From the NCBI GenBank assembly GCA_003157775.1, contig PMKP01000221.1:1-42399 (forward strand): a stretch of 42,399 nucleotides of DNA, in the 5' to 3' direction. A model generated the notes under the pieces. It had not been told where the DNA came from. It did no database searches and worked only from the letters and a program-made list of their open reading frames with translations. Shown piece after piece: positions 10,612 to 20,143 of the stretch. The stretch comes from Myxococcales bacterium (GTDB lineage: Bacteria > Myxococcota_A > Polyangia > Fen-1088). A program made the translations under genes and the position numbers. Every line of letters begins with the position of its first letter. Within the stretch, counting starts at the first letter, position 1.

Positions 10612-13050
10612 ATGGTTCCCCAAGAGTCGTTCCCGGCCCGCTACTGTCGTTTCGTCTCCCGCCACGCCCGCACAATCTTGGCTGCGGCGACCGCCTTGTT
10701 CATCGTCGCCGCGGCACTGGCCGCGCGCCTGGAGTTGCGCACCTCCTTTGCCGAGCTGCTGCCCAGCGACGATCCAGGCGTGGTGGCACTGAACGAGACG
10801 CAGAAGCGCATGGGCGACATGACCCTGCTTTTCATCGGCGTGCGCTCGCCTGACCGCGACGCCAATATTCGCTACGCCGAAATGTTGACGGGCAAGCTGC
10901 GCGACTTGCCCAAGAGTGTGGTGGAGTTCGCCGCCTACAACGTGCGCGATCTGCGCGCGTTCTTCGAGGCGAACAAGTGGCTCTTCGCCGGCGAGGACGA
11001 TCTGATCGAGATCCGCGACCGTGTACGCCGCGAGATCAGCAAGCGCAAGAATCCCCTGCTGGTCGATCTCGACGACGAGGAATCGGTCGAGCAGATGAAG
11101 GACCGCATGATCAAGCGGGACTGGGTAGATGACCGCTTCCCCGACGGTGTGTTCAGCAGCCAGGACGGCACCTACGTCTGGGTGGCGGCCTTGCCGCCCG
11201 GGGGCCTTCTGGGTGAGCGGGCGGGCGAGGCCATCTTCCAGGCGGCCCAGCAACTGGTCAGGGACAACGACCCGAAGAAGTTTCACGAGCAGATGGTGGC
11301 GCATTTGGGCGGCCCGGTGGCCACCCTGATTGCATCGCGCTCGGCGGTGGAGCGCGACATCCTGTGGGTCACGTTGACCTGCCTGCTCATCGTGGCCGCG
11401 TCGCTGTGGGCCTACTTCCGTCGCTTCCGCGCCGTGCCCCTGGTGGGTGTTTCGGCGATGATCGGCACGGTCATGGCTTTTGCCATGGCCGACCTGCTCT
11501 TTGGCTACGTCAACTCGTCGACTGCGTTCTTGGGCTCGATCATCCTGGGCAACGGCATCAACTACGGAATCATTCTCATTTCACGCTACCAGGAGCTGCG
11601 CGCCGGGGGTCTGCCCACTGAAGATGCTCTGGCAAAAGCCCTGGCCGGCGTGATGCGCGGAACCGGAGTGGCAGCCGTGTGCGCGTCGGCCGCCTATGCC
11701 ACGCTGATGCTGACCAGCTTCCGGGGTTTCTACCAGTTCGGCGTGATGGCGGCCTTCGGTCAGATCTTCTGCTGGCTGCTCACCTTCAGCGTCTTGCCCG
11801 CCCTGTTCCTGGTCATCGACCGTCGGACCCGTGCGAGTGGCGCGCCCGATCGGGCCCCGGCCAGTTTTTCCTTTCTGCGGCCGCTGCTGAGCAAGCACCC
11901 CGGCCGCGTTGCCCTGGCAGCCGGACTGCTCACCGCCCTTTGTGGCTACGGCCTCCTGCACTTCGTAGACGCACCCTTCGAGTACGACTTCCGCAAGCTC
12001 AACGCGCAACTCGCCTCCACCGAGGATGACGAGGCGTTCGCCCACAGCGTCGACTCGCTCTTCGGTCGTTGGCCCTCTCCAACCATCGTCTTGGCCGATT
12101 CACGCGCAGAGACTGAGTCCATCCGCCGGGCGATCCGCAAACAGGATCGGGCCACCGGCGACAGGCAGGTCATCGGTCAGATCGCTACCGTGTATGACCT
12201 TCTGCCGGGCACTCCCGAGGTGCAGACGCGCAAGCTCGCCCTGCTGGCCAACATCCGCAAGCTGGTCCACGACCCCGCTCTCGACGTGCTGACGGCCGAC
12301 GAGCGCAAGAAAATCGACGCTCTCGACCCACCCACGCACCTGCACGTCCTAGTCCCTGAGGAGTTGCCCGCGCTGGCACGACGACCGTTCACCGAGGCGA
12401 ACGGGACGGTGGGCCGCGTGGTGTTGGTTTATCCGATCGACAAAGGCCTCTCGGTGTGGAACGGCAAAGACCTTCTGCGGATTGCCCGTGTTCTGCAGGT
12501 CATCCATCTCGATGAAGGCAAGACCATCGACACCGCGGGCAGCGCGGTGGTTTTCGCCGCCATGATTCGCTCGGTGCTGCACGATGGCCCCCGGGCCACG
12601 GCCGCATCACTACTCGCGGTGCTGGTCCTCATTTTGCTCATCATGCGGCCGATGTCATCCGCGCGCGCAGCGATCGCCACACTTCTGGTGGGCGTGACCT
12701 GGATGATGGGCGTGGCGGGACTGTTTGGCGTGAGAATTACCTTTCTGAATTTCATCGCCCTGCCCATCACCTTCGGAATCGGTGCCGAGTATGGCCTCAA
12801 CGTGGCGGTACGCTACCGGCAGGATCGCGACATGATCCGCGCGGTGATGTCGACCGGCGCGGCCGTAGCGGTTTGCTCGTGGACCACCATCGTGGGCTAC
12901 GGCTCGCTGCTCGCCGCGCGCAACCGGGCTCTGCGGGGTTTTGGCGCTATGGCCATTTTGGGCGAGTTGGCTTGCATCACCGCGGCGATCTTGGCCCTGC
13001 CTGGCATAATGTTGTGGCTGGAGCGGCGCCAGGCACGACGGACGGGTTAG
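10612..13050 (+). CDS. MMPL/RND superfamily exporter
   Basis: Two-fold repeated RND layout with large soluble loops and many TM helices (LGSIILGNGINYGIILISRYQELR; FIALPITFGIGAEYGLNVAVRYRQ). ATG at 10612 preferred; ORF opens at 10540. Confidence 0.87.
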   Translation: MVPQESFPARYCRFVSRHARTILAAATALFIVAAALAARLELRTSFAELLPSDDPGVVALNETQKRMGDMTLLFIGVRSPDRDANIRYAEMLTGKLRDLPKSVVEFAAYNVRDLRAFFEANKWLFAGEDDLIEIRDRVRREISKRKNPLLVDLDDEESVEQMKDRMIKRDWVDDRFPDGVFSSQDGTYVWVAALPPGGLLGERAGEAIFQAAQQLVRDNDPKKFHEQMVAHLGGPVATLIASRSAVERDILWVTLTCLLIVAASLWAYFRRFRAVPLVGVSAMIGTVMAFAMADLLFGYVNSSTAFLGSIILGNGINYGIILISRYQELRAGGLPTEDALAKALAGVMRGTGVAAVCASAAYATLMLTSFRGFYQFGVMAAFGQIFCWLLTFSVLPALFLVIDRRTRASGAPDRAPASFSFLRPLLSKHPGRVALAAGLLTALCGYGLLHFVDAPFEYDFRKLNAQLASTEDDEAFAHSVDSLFGRWPSPTIVLADSRAETESIRRAIRKQDRATGDRQVIGQIATVYDLLPGTPEVQTRKLALLANIRKLVHDPALDVLTADERKKIDALDPPTHLHVLVPEELPALARRPFTEANGTVGRVVLVYPIDKGLSVWNGKDLLRIARVLQVIHLDEGKTIDTAGSAVVFAAMIRSVLHDGPRATAASLLAVLVLILLIMRPMSSARAAIATLLVGVTWMMGVAGLFGVRITFLNFIALPITFGIGAEYGLNVAVRYRQDRDMIRAVMSTGAAVAVCSWTTIVGYGSLLAARNRALRGFGAMAILGELACITAAILALPGIMLWLERRQARRTG

Positions 13051-13082
13051 CTTTTTCACCACAGAGAGCTAGAGTGCCGCCC

Positions 13083-13529
13083 ATGCCCAAGAAGGTGGAA
13101 TCGCGGCGCCAGAGTTTGGGTGCAGAGCAGCCATGGTCTACAAATGCGCCGCGGGTGCCCGCCCGCTTGACCAAACCTGCGGCGAGAGAACCGTCACCTG
13201 CCACGCTGACACAGGCTCCTGCGGCGAGCGAACCCTGCAAGTTGCGTTGCAGGGGCGCGACCCGCTACGGCGATCCATGCCGGTTCTGGGCGTTGCCCAA
13301 CGGCGAGTTCTGCTACTGGTGCGAGCAGGCCGGGCGTCCCCGCTACCCATTGCCCAAACCCACCGGTGAAGCAGCTCGTGCCGCAAGCATCAAGGAGATC
13401 CACAAGAAGCGCTGCCAGGGCGTTACCGTGTTCGGTGACCAGTGCCGCTTCTGGGCTGTGGGCGCGACCGACTACTGTCAGTGGTGTTCCGCAGCTTCGC
13501 TAGGGATGCAAAATCGGGTACAAGAGTGA
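13083..13529 (+). CDS. Small basic protein with two C-x9-C-x10-C-x2-C (putative zinc-binding) motifs
   Basis: CRGATRYGDPCRFWALPNGEFCYWC and CQGVTVFGDQCRFWAVGATDYCQWC occur in tandem; start MPKKVESRRQ at 13083. Confidence 0.72.
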   Translation: MPKKVESRRQSLGAEQPWSTNAPRVPARLTKPAAREPSPATLTQAPAASEPCKLRCRGATRYGDPCRFWALPNGEFCYWCEQAGRPRYPLPKPTGEAARAASIKEIHKKRCQGVTVFGDQCRFWAVGATDYCQWCSAASLGMQNRVQE

Positions 13530-13560
13530 CGGTCCGTGGGTTCTTGGTCCCTCGCTGCCC

Positions 13561-13787
13561 CTAGCCCGCATTATTCACCACAATCGGACTGCCGACGATC
13601 ACACCGTAGCAGACTGGTTTGGACGCGCGGAAGGGTGGCGGGCTAGGTCGATCGTAATGGGAACCCTGGGAGGGTTCCCAAACCCTCCCGCGACGCTACG
13701 CTGCCGGCAAAGCCGGCAGGCTCCGCACGCGTTTGCCTAGCCCGCACAGACATCGACTTGGTGCAACTCGTGAATAATGCGGGCTAG
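13561..13787. repeat. 227-bp intergenic element with perfect 18-bp terminal inverted repeats, nested inverted repeats and two hairpins
   Basis: ctagcccgcattattcac (13561-13578) versus gtgaataatgcgggctag (13770-13787); inner gcgggctagg (13639-13648) / cctagcccgc (13736-13745); hairpins gggaaccc-tggga-gggttccc (13659-13679) and ctgccggc-aaa-gccggcag (13701-13719). Confidence 0.75.
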
Positions 13788-14722
13788 CCCACAAGATCGA
13801 GATCACCAATAATAGCGCGCAGCAGGCCCTTGTGTTGGATGAGTAGTTCCTTGGCGCGCGCGGCGTTCACCCGCGCATGATGCATGACCAAGGCAACCTT
13901 GGCCCGACCGCCCGCCTTCTTGATCAGCTTGACCGCCTCCTCGGCCGGCAGGTTGGTCAGTCGGGCCACCACCCGGGTGGCGCGCTGCCAGCCACGCGAG
14001 GTGGTGGGCCGCACATCCACCATCAAGCCACCGTAGGTCTTACCCAGACGAACGAAGGCGGTGCTGGAAACCGCCTCCAGCACCAGCTTGAGGGCGGTCG
14101 CGGCTTTCAGCCGTGTGCAGCCGGCGATCATCTCGGGCCCTGGGTCCAAATCGATCACCACGTCAGCCAGGGGCTCGGCTGAAGGGCTCGGCCCCGCGCA
14201 GGTAAGCAAGATGATGGCCGCGCGCCGGAAACGCGCATAGTCGAGCGCGGCTTGCAGAAACGGCGAGATCTCGGTGTCGGCGATCCCAAAAACCACATCC
14301 TGCGGCCCCACCGCCGCCCGCCGCATGCGCTGGTCAGCTTCCCGCGGGTTGTCCTGCGCCGCCTCGGCCACCCGGGCCAGGGCATGCGGGCCACCGGCGA
14401 TGATCGACACCACCAGCGACTGCGGCAGCCCAAAAGCCGGGACGCACTCGGCCGCCTCCAGCGCGCCCAGCCGGCCGGCCGTGCCCACGCCCACGTAGAC
14501 CAGGCGTCCACCTGCCGCGAGCTTGTCAGACATCAACTCTGCCGCTGCAGCCAGCGCCGCGGCGCGCGCGCGCACCGCCTTCACGGCGTTGCTTTCGTCC
14601 TCCAGCAGCAGCTTGACTACCTCCTCGGGGGGAAGCGAGTCCAGCATGGCCGCGCGCGGGTTCTCTGCGTCGTGCAGTGAACTTTCATTGGGCTTGGAAC
14701 CGGATCGCGCCATTGGCCACAA
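13784..14722 (-). CDS. murQ: N-acetylmuramic acid 6-phosphate etherase
   Basis: SIS-domain protein with GGRLVYVGVGTAGRLGALEAAECVPAFG, FGIADTEISPFLQAALDYA, TYGGLMVDVRPTTSRGWQRATRVV. Confidence 0.95.
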   Translation of the reverse strand: MWPMARSGSKPNESSLHDAENPRAAMLDSLPPEEVVKLLLEDESNAVKAVRARAAALAAAAELMSDKLAAGGRLVYVGVGTAGRLGALEAAECVPAFGLPQSLVVSIIAGGPHALARVAEAAQDNPREADQRMRRAAVGPQDVVFGIADTEISPFLQAALDYARFRRAAIILLTCAGPSPSAEPLADVVIDLDPGPEMIAGCTRLKAATALKLVLEAVSSTAFVRLGKTYGGLMVDVRPTTSRGWQRATRVVARLTNLPAEEAVKLIKKAGGRAKVALVMHHARVNAARAKELLIQHKGLLRAIIGDLDLVG

Positions 14723-14759
14723 TTGTCACCCAGGAGCGGGCGAATGGAAAGATGGAATG

Positions 14760-15854
14760 TCACGCCCAGGGAGTATTCAGGGCCGGCCGGACTCGCAGAG
14801 TGGAGGGAGCGGATCTTGTCGACAAGCCGGCAAGGCCAGTAGACCGCGGGCCGGACGTCATGGGCTTGCGCACCTGCCCGCTGACGTGGACGGTGCAGAC
14901 CTTTCCGTGGGCGAGGACCATTCTGGTCAGCCCAAGGCCGAGGGCAATCCAGACTCCGCTTCGCAACCGGCGCAACAACACCAACGCCATGGCAATGGGA
15001 GCATCTACGCCCAATGCGACGCAGGCGGCGAAGACGGCAGCTTCGACCACACCCATCTGCCCGGGGATCGCAGCGCCCAGCACCGATGCCACCACTGATG
15101 CAGCTCCCAACCACAAAGCAAGTGCCGGGCTCGACCCCAGCAACGCCAGGAGCAGGGCCATCTCGGCAACAATCCACAGCTTGCCAGCTAGATGTAGCAA
15201 CACGCTGCCCAACACGAGCCGCGGCCGCGAGAGCAAGGCGGTGCGGGCGGCATCCAACCCGCGCACCAATCGGGCCGCCCGACCGGATCCCGTGCCCCAC
15301 CGGCGCAGGGGTGCCGCGAGGATGAGAAGCACGGCGACGAGCACGATGGCAAAGCTGGTCGCGCCCGCCCAGGCGCAGGTGCGCCCGCTCACCAGCGACG
15401 TGGAGGCCCAAGGAAGGAACGCCGCCCCGGCCAGGCACAGCGCCGTGGCCGCGATGTGGGTACCGTTGTCGAGCGCCAAGGCGACGATGGTGCGGCTCCT
15501 CACGCTCGGGTGAAACACCAACGCCTTGAGCGGCTCCCCCGCCACACCAGCGCCCAGTTCGTCACCGGCCTGCGACGCCACATAGGCCGCAAGCGCGATC
15601 CCTGGGCGAGGACGCAACGATTTGGGCAAGAGCACGAGCCAGCCCCAACAATGCAGGACCATTGCGACAAAGGGCGCGAGCAGAACCAAGATGAGATTCG
15701 GACCGATGCGCTCGATGCTCCGCCAAACCGTCTCCGCGCCGACCCGCCGTAGCAGGACGACCAGAGCCGCCAGGCCCGCTGCCAGCAGAGCCGCGCTCAG
15801 CCAGCCCGTGCCGCGAGATCGCCTGCTGGAGCCTTCCGCAATTGAACGCATCAC
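14760..15854 (-). CDS. Lysylphosphatidylglycerol synthase TM-region / flippase-like membrane protein (UPF0104-type)
   Basis: Multi-TM protein of about 364 aa with WGWLVLLPKSLRPRPGIALAAYVASQAGDELGAGVAGEPLKALV and AAIPGQMGVVEAAVFAACVALGVDAPIAMALVLLRRLR. Confidence 0.78.
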   Translation of the reverse strand: MMRSIAEGSSRRSRGTGWLSAALLAAGLAALVVLLRRVGAETVWRSIERIGPNLILVLLAPFVAMVLHCWGWLVLLPKSLRPRPGIALAAYVASQAGDELGAGVAGEPLKALVFHPSVRSRTIVALALDNGTHIAATALCLAGAAFLPWASTSLVSGRTCAWAGATSFAIVLVAVLLILAAPLRRWGTGSGRAARLVRGLDAARTALLSRPRLVLGSVLLHLAGKLWIVAEMALLLALLGSSPALALWLGAASVVASVLGAAIPGQMGVVEAAVFAACVALGVDAPIAMALVLLRRLRSGVWIALGLGLTRMVLAHGKVCTVHVSGQVRKPMTSGPRSTGLAGLSTRSAPSTLRVRPALNTPWA

Positions 15855-16131
15855 AACCCTGGACTATGCAAGCAGGAGACCAGCGCCTATGGCCTGGCCA
15901 GATGCGGGCCAGCGCGCTGCGGGTGTTGAGAAGCTGACAGACTTGTCCCGCGCCTGGCTGATTCTCAACAGAACTCAGGCGTTGGACCCGCTATCGTTCG
16001 CCCTGGCCTGCCGCAGACGGCCCTCGCAGAAAATCCCGGCGCTTATGGCGGCCGCCACCATCAGCCAGCACGGCAACGGCACACCAAAAAGGGACAGCAA
16101 AGCACTGAAGCGCACTACCACCACTCAATGC

Positions 16132-16941
16132 CTACTTCAGTCCCAGCACGTCGCGCATGTCGTTCAGACCGGGGCCGCGGCCGTGCAGCCAGAGCGCAGC
16201 GCGGACTGCGCCGCGGGCTAGGCATTCGCGCGACGAGGCCCGGTGGGTAATCTCGATGCGGTCGCCTTGCCCGAGGAAGAACACGGTGTGGTCGCCCACC
16301 ACGTCGCCGCCACGGATGGTTTGGATGCCAATCTCGTCGGCGGTGCGCGGCCCAATCTCGCCATGCCGCTCGTAGCGCGCGCTCTTGCCGAGGTCGCGGC
16401 CGGTGGCCTCGGCCACTGCCTCGGCCAGACGCAAGGCCGTGCCCGACGGGGCGTCGCGCTTGGCTCGGTGGTGCGTCTCCACGATCTCAATGTCGTAGGC
16501 CGAGCCCAGCGCGCGGGCCGCGTCCGCCACCAAACGCAGCATCACGTTCACCCCCACTGACATGTTGGGCGCCAGCACGATGGGGATCTTCTTCGCCACG
16601 GAAGCTATCGCTTCCCTATCCTGGGTCGAAAGCCCGGTGGTGCCGATCACCAGGGCAGCGCCTGCCTGGGCCGCGGCGCTGGAATTGGCCACGGCAGCGC
16701 CGGGCGTGGAAAAGTCGATCCATACCTCGGCCGCGCCCCGGCCGGGCCGGTTCGCCTGCAGGCGCACGCCGCTTTCGGGCAATCCCGCCAAACGGCTCGC
16801 ATCCGCACCCAGCTCCGGGAAATCGGGGCGCTCGATCGCGGCCACCAGGCAGGCGCCTGGCGTCTCGGCAATCGCGCGCGCAATGGCGCCCCCCATCTTG
16901 CCGGCAGCGCCGAATACAGCAATACGCACGGGCTCGGCCAT
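16132..16941 (-). CDS. dapB: 4-hydroxy-tetrahydrodipicolinate reductase
   Basis: VRIAVFGAAGKMGGAIARAI, ALVIGTTGLS, APNMSVGVNVMLRL, EIVETHHRAKRDAPSGTALRLAE, FLGQGDRIEITHRASSRECLARGA. Confidence 0.97.
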   Translation of the reverse strand: MAEPVRIAVFGAAGKMGGAIARAIAETPGACLVAAIERPDFPELGADASRLAGLPESGVRLQANRPGRGAAEVWIDFSTPGAAVANSSAAAQAGAALVIGTTGLSTQDREAIASVAKKIPIVLAPNMSVGVNVMLRLVADAARALGSAYDIEIVETHHRAKRDAPSGTALRLAEAVAEATGRDLGKSARYERHGEIGPRTADEIGIQTIRGGDVVGDHTVFFLGQGDRIEITHRASSRECLARGAVRAALWLHGRGPGLNDMRDVLGLK

Positions 16942-16951
16942 GACTTTCCCG

Positions 16952-17824
16952 TCAGATGAGCTTGAGGTCAGCGAGAATCTTGCGCACCTTCTCGCGATTG
17001 GCCCCAGCCATCGGGTAGAGCGGCGCCCGGATCTCGTCGGTGATCTTGCCCATCATGGCCAACGCGGCCTTCACTGGAATGGGATTGGCCTCGATGAACA
17101 GTCCTTCCGAAAGTGGAAAGACACGGTAGTGCAGCTCGCGCGCCTTTTTCCAGTCGCCCGCGGCCGCCGCGTCCCACATGGCCGCCATCTCAGCCGGCGC
17201 CACATTGGACACGACGGAAATGCAGCCCTGCGCGCCCAGTGCGTACAGGGGAAAGGCCGTCGCATCATCGCCCGACAGGACCACCATACGGTCGCCCACC
17301 CGCGAGATGATCTGCGCTGCCCGCTGGGCCGAACCCGTGGCCTCCTTGATGCCCTTCACCAGCGGCACCTCGCACAGGCGCTCCATCGTCTCGGGCAGAA
17401 GGTCGCACCCCGTGCGCCCGGGCACGTTGTACACCACGATGGGCAGCCCGGCTGCGTCGGCCACGGCCTTGAAGTGACGAAAGAGCCCATCCTGGGTGGG
17501 CCGGTTGTAGTAGGGCGTGACTTGCAGGGTGCCGTCGGCACCCACCGCCCGCGCCTCGAGCGTCAGCTCGATGGCCTCGCGGGTCGAGTTGGCGCCCGTG
17601 CCAGCGATCACCGGCACGCGCTTGCGGGTTTCTTCCACCACGATCTTGATGATGCGGATGTGCTCCTCCACCGAGACCGTGGGCGATTCGCCAGTGGTTC
17701 CCACCGGCACGAATCCGTCGATGCCCGCGCGGATCTGCTCGTTGACCAGGCGGCGCAATGCCTCCTCGTCGACGGCGTCGCCGCGAAATGGTGTGACCAG
17801 GGCCGTGATGACTCCCTTGAACAT
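16952..17824 (-). CDS. dapA: 4-hydroxy-tetrahydrodipicolinate synthase
   Basis: FKGVITALVTPF, FVPVGTTGESPTVSVEEH, VTPYYNRPTQDGLFRHF, YNVPGRTG; adjacent to dapB. Confidence 0.97.
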   Translation of the reverse strand: MFKGVITALVTPFRGDAVDEEALRRLVNEQIRAGIDGFVPVGTTGESPTVSVEEHIRIIKIVVEETRKRVPVIAGTGANSTREAIELTLEARAVGADGTLQVTPYYNRPTQDGLFRHFKAVADAAGLPIVVYNVPGRTGCDLLPETMERLCEVPLVKGIKEATGSAQRAAQIISRVGDRMVVLSGDDATAFPLYALGAQGCISVVSNVAPAEMAAMWDAAAAGDWKKARELHYRVFPLSEGLFIEANPIPVKAALAMMGKITDEIRAPLYPMAGANREKVRKILADLKLI

Positions 17825-17875
17825 ACGCCGGAACCTAGCACGTCTTGGCCATTGAGGTGAGTCGCGCTGGACTAG

Positions 17876-19930
17876 CTACTCGCGCGTTGCCTCGGTGATC
17901 CGTACCCGTGCCCCTGCCACGACGGGCTGGGAAGTCTCGACGATGACGGCGTCGCCGGCGTCCAGGCCCTGGGTGATGACGGCATCGGCCGCGGTTCGAT
18001 CCGCTACCGTCACGCTGCGTGCCTCGGCCCGGCCCGTGGGCGCCACCACCAGAACCCGGTCAGTGCTACCCACGCGCGACAAAGCCGAAGCCGGCACGAG
18101 GAACGCCTCGGCAAAACGCGCGCGCACCAGACGCACCGGCTGGCCGGCCACCGTTGCCGCTTCGGGCGCCAGTTCGATGACCACGTGGTTTTCGTCGCCA
18201 CCATCGGGAGCAAGGCCGCACGCGACCGGCCGCCCTTCAATCTCGGCCCCGCACCAACCCTGCTTGCGGAAACCTGCGGCCGGCGCGCGCGGCAGCTCGA
18301 AACTGGCGCGCCATCCTGCCAGGCGCATGCGCACCGCCGGCGCGCCCGCCTGCACGGTCCGACCCAGGATAGCCAAGGTTGCCTCGATTTGGCCGGCTGC
18401 CTGGGCCACAACTGCCACGCGTGACAACGCCGCCTGCGTCTGCCCGACCAAGCCAGCGCTGATCTGCACCTTGGCCTGGGCCGCATTCGACCGCTTGTCG
18501 TCGCCCGTGTCTCGCACGCCTTGTGCAAGTTGCTCAAAGTACGCGAGCCGTTCTTGCTGCCGGGCCAGGTCGGCCAGTACCCCCCGGGCCGCGTCGGTCG
18601 CGGCCACCACGTCACCGGGCCGCAGCGAGATCCCCGGGGATGCGAGACGAATCACCTTGCCGCCTGCGGGGAAGCTCAGGACCTGACTGGGCAGTGCCTC
18701 CACCGGCGCGCTGCCGTCGAACCAGCGCACAACTGCGGCAGGTTTGGCGACAAGAACGCGTGCGCGCACGGCTGGGGGTGCGTGCGGGCTTAGCGCCACA
18801 GGCACCACCAGCACGCCAACAACCAAGGCCGTCAGAATGCCCAGCAGAGCGTAGAGAATCCATGGGCCGCTGTGCACCGTCGCGGAGCGCGCAGGTGCCG
18901 GCGTGACCAGGGGAGGGGGCGTCGGAATCGGCGGCGGAGTCACTATCCGGCGGGGCCCAGGCGTCGACATGCGAGCCCCACCCTGGATGGAATAAGGCCG
19001 GCTGGTGCTGTCGATAGCCTCTCCGTCGGACACGCGGTTTGCAGACCGTGGCTCCGCAAGTGGGGGTGGCGTCTTTGCCGAAGGCGACGGCGCCTTGTCC
19101 GGCACGGCAAGGGGCTGCGTCTCGGGCGGAACCGGCGCCAGCTCCGTGTCCGGCACGGCAAGGGGCTGCGGCTCGGACGGAACCGGCGACGGCTCGGGTG
19201 GGCTGGCCGCAGGAGGAGTCTCGACCGGCAGGGGCGTCGCGTCTGCGGATGGCAGAGACGTCTGGTCCTGCGACGGACGATCTGGCGACGTGCTTACTGC
19301 GGCTGCGGGCGGCTCGGCCCCAGGCAGCGCTTCCAATGAGGCCGTCTCGGTCGATGCCGTCTCCGCCTCGGGAAGAGCTGGCTCGGCTGCTAGCTCCTCC
19401 GTAGCCGGGCGTGATTCCGTCGCAGGAGGCGCCTCCGGGAGCGTAGAGGGCGGCGTCGGCGCGTCGTTCTCAACGGCCGCGGGTGGTTCGGGAACCGGCA
19501 AGGGCGCCTCGACTGGCACGGTCGGCAACGGGACCGGCAACGGCGTCTGCAAAGTCACCGGTTGCGGCGGGACCGGCGAGGGCGTCTGCGGGACCTCGAC
19601 AACCGGGCGGGTAGAGAGCGCCGGCGTTTTTTCCGGCGCGACCTCCGGTGTACTCTCCTTGTCTGACGCAAGAAAGCCAAGCTGCTTGAGACGTTCGGCG
19701 AAAGCCATGAGTTGCTCTTCCGTCAGCTCAAGCCCGGTCGAAAGCCGCACCCAAGGGATGACCTTGCCCAGAGGCCGGCCATCAAACGCGAGGGCGACCG
19801 AATACTCGTAGTCGAAGAGACGGAAGCTCGAACCACGCCTGGGATCGTGGACGTCGACGCATCTGACGCCATCTTCCTGCAAGATGGTCGAAACTAAATC
19901 GCGCCGCAGGCGCGGCCCGTCAAACGCCAT
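17876..19930 (-). CDS. PqqD-like domain, long Pro-rich linker, TM helix and HlyD/RND-type periplasmic adaptor
   Basis: N-terminus MAFDGPRLRRDLVSTILQEDGVRCVDVHDPRRGSSFRLFDYEYSVALAFDGRPLGKVIPWV; about 230-aa Pro/Glu-rich linker; TM WILYALLGILTALVVGVLVVPVAL; C-terminal adaptor-type barrel (VAGQPVRLVRARFAEAFLVPASALSRVGSTDRVLVV). Internal ATG at 19930 preferred because the upstream extension is a glycosyltransferase remnant. Confidence 0.72.
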   Translation of the reverse strand: MAFDGPRLRRDLVSTILQEDGVRCVDVHDPRRGSSFRLFDYEYSVALAFDGRPLGKVIPWVRLSTGLELTEEQLMAFAERLKQLGFLASDKESTPEVAPEKTPALSTRPVVEVPQTPSPVPPQPVTLQTPLPVPLPTVPVEAPLPVPEPPAAVENDAPTPPSTLPEAPPATESRPATEELAAEPALPEAETASTETASLEALPGAEPPAAAVSTSPDRPSQDQTSLPSADATPLPVETPPAASPPEPSPVPSEPQPLAVPDTELAPVPPETQPLAVPDKAPSPSAKTPPPLAEPRSANRVSDGEAIDSTSRPYSIQGGARMSTPGPRRIVTPPPIPTPPPLVTPAPARSATVHSGPWILYALLGILTALVVGVLVVPVALSPHAPPAVRARVLVAKPAAVVRWFDGSAPVEALPSQVLSFPAGGKVIRLASPGISLRPGDVVAATDAARGVLADLARQQERLAYFEQLAQGVRDTGDDKRSNAAQAKVQISAGLVGQTQAALSRVAVVAQAAGQIEATLAILGRTVQAGAPAVRMRLAGWRASFELPRAPAAGFRKQGWCGAEIEGRPVACGLAPDGGDENHVVIELAPEAATVAGQPVRLVRARFAEAFLVPASALSRVGSTDRVLVVAPTGRAEARSVTVADRTAADAVITQGLDAGDAVIVETSQPVVAGARVRITEATRE

Positions 19931-20096
19931 GCCTGCATCTTTACCCGTGGATCGCGCCGGAGCCAACCCCCACAGATCAGTTTCGCCAATCGAGATGGAC
20001 GCCGTGGCCGTGGTCGCGACGGGCGCGCGCGAAACGCGCGGGGGAGGCGGGCTGGGCTGTCCGTCAGCCCCCGAAGGGGGTGGCTGTGGCCGGGCA

Positions 20097-20143
20097 GCCA
20101 CCTGACGAATGAGATTGAAGTAGCGGATAGCGCCGCGATCAGC
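20097..20143 (-). pseudogene. Remnant of a glycosyltransferase gene (N-terminal piece)
   Basis: gccacctgacgaatgagattgaagtagcggat... closely matches 26194-26244 of the intact glycosyltransferase gene; encodes DRGAIRYFNLIRQVA versus DRGGAIRYFNLIRQVA. Confidence 0.85.
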
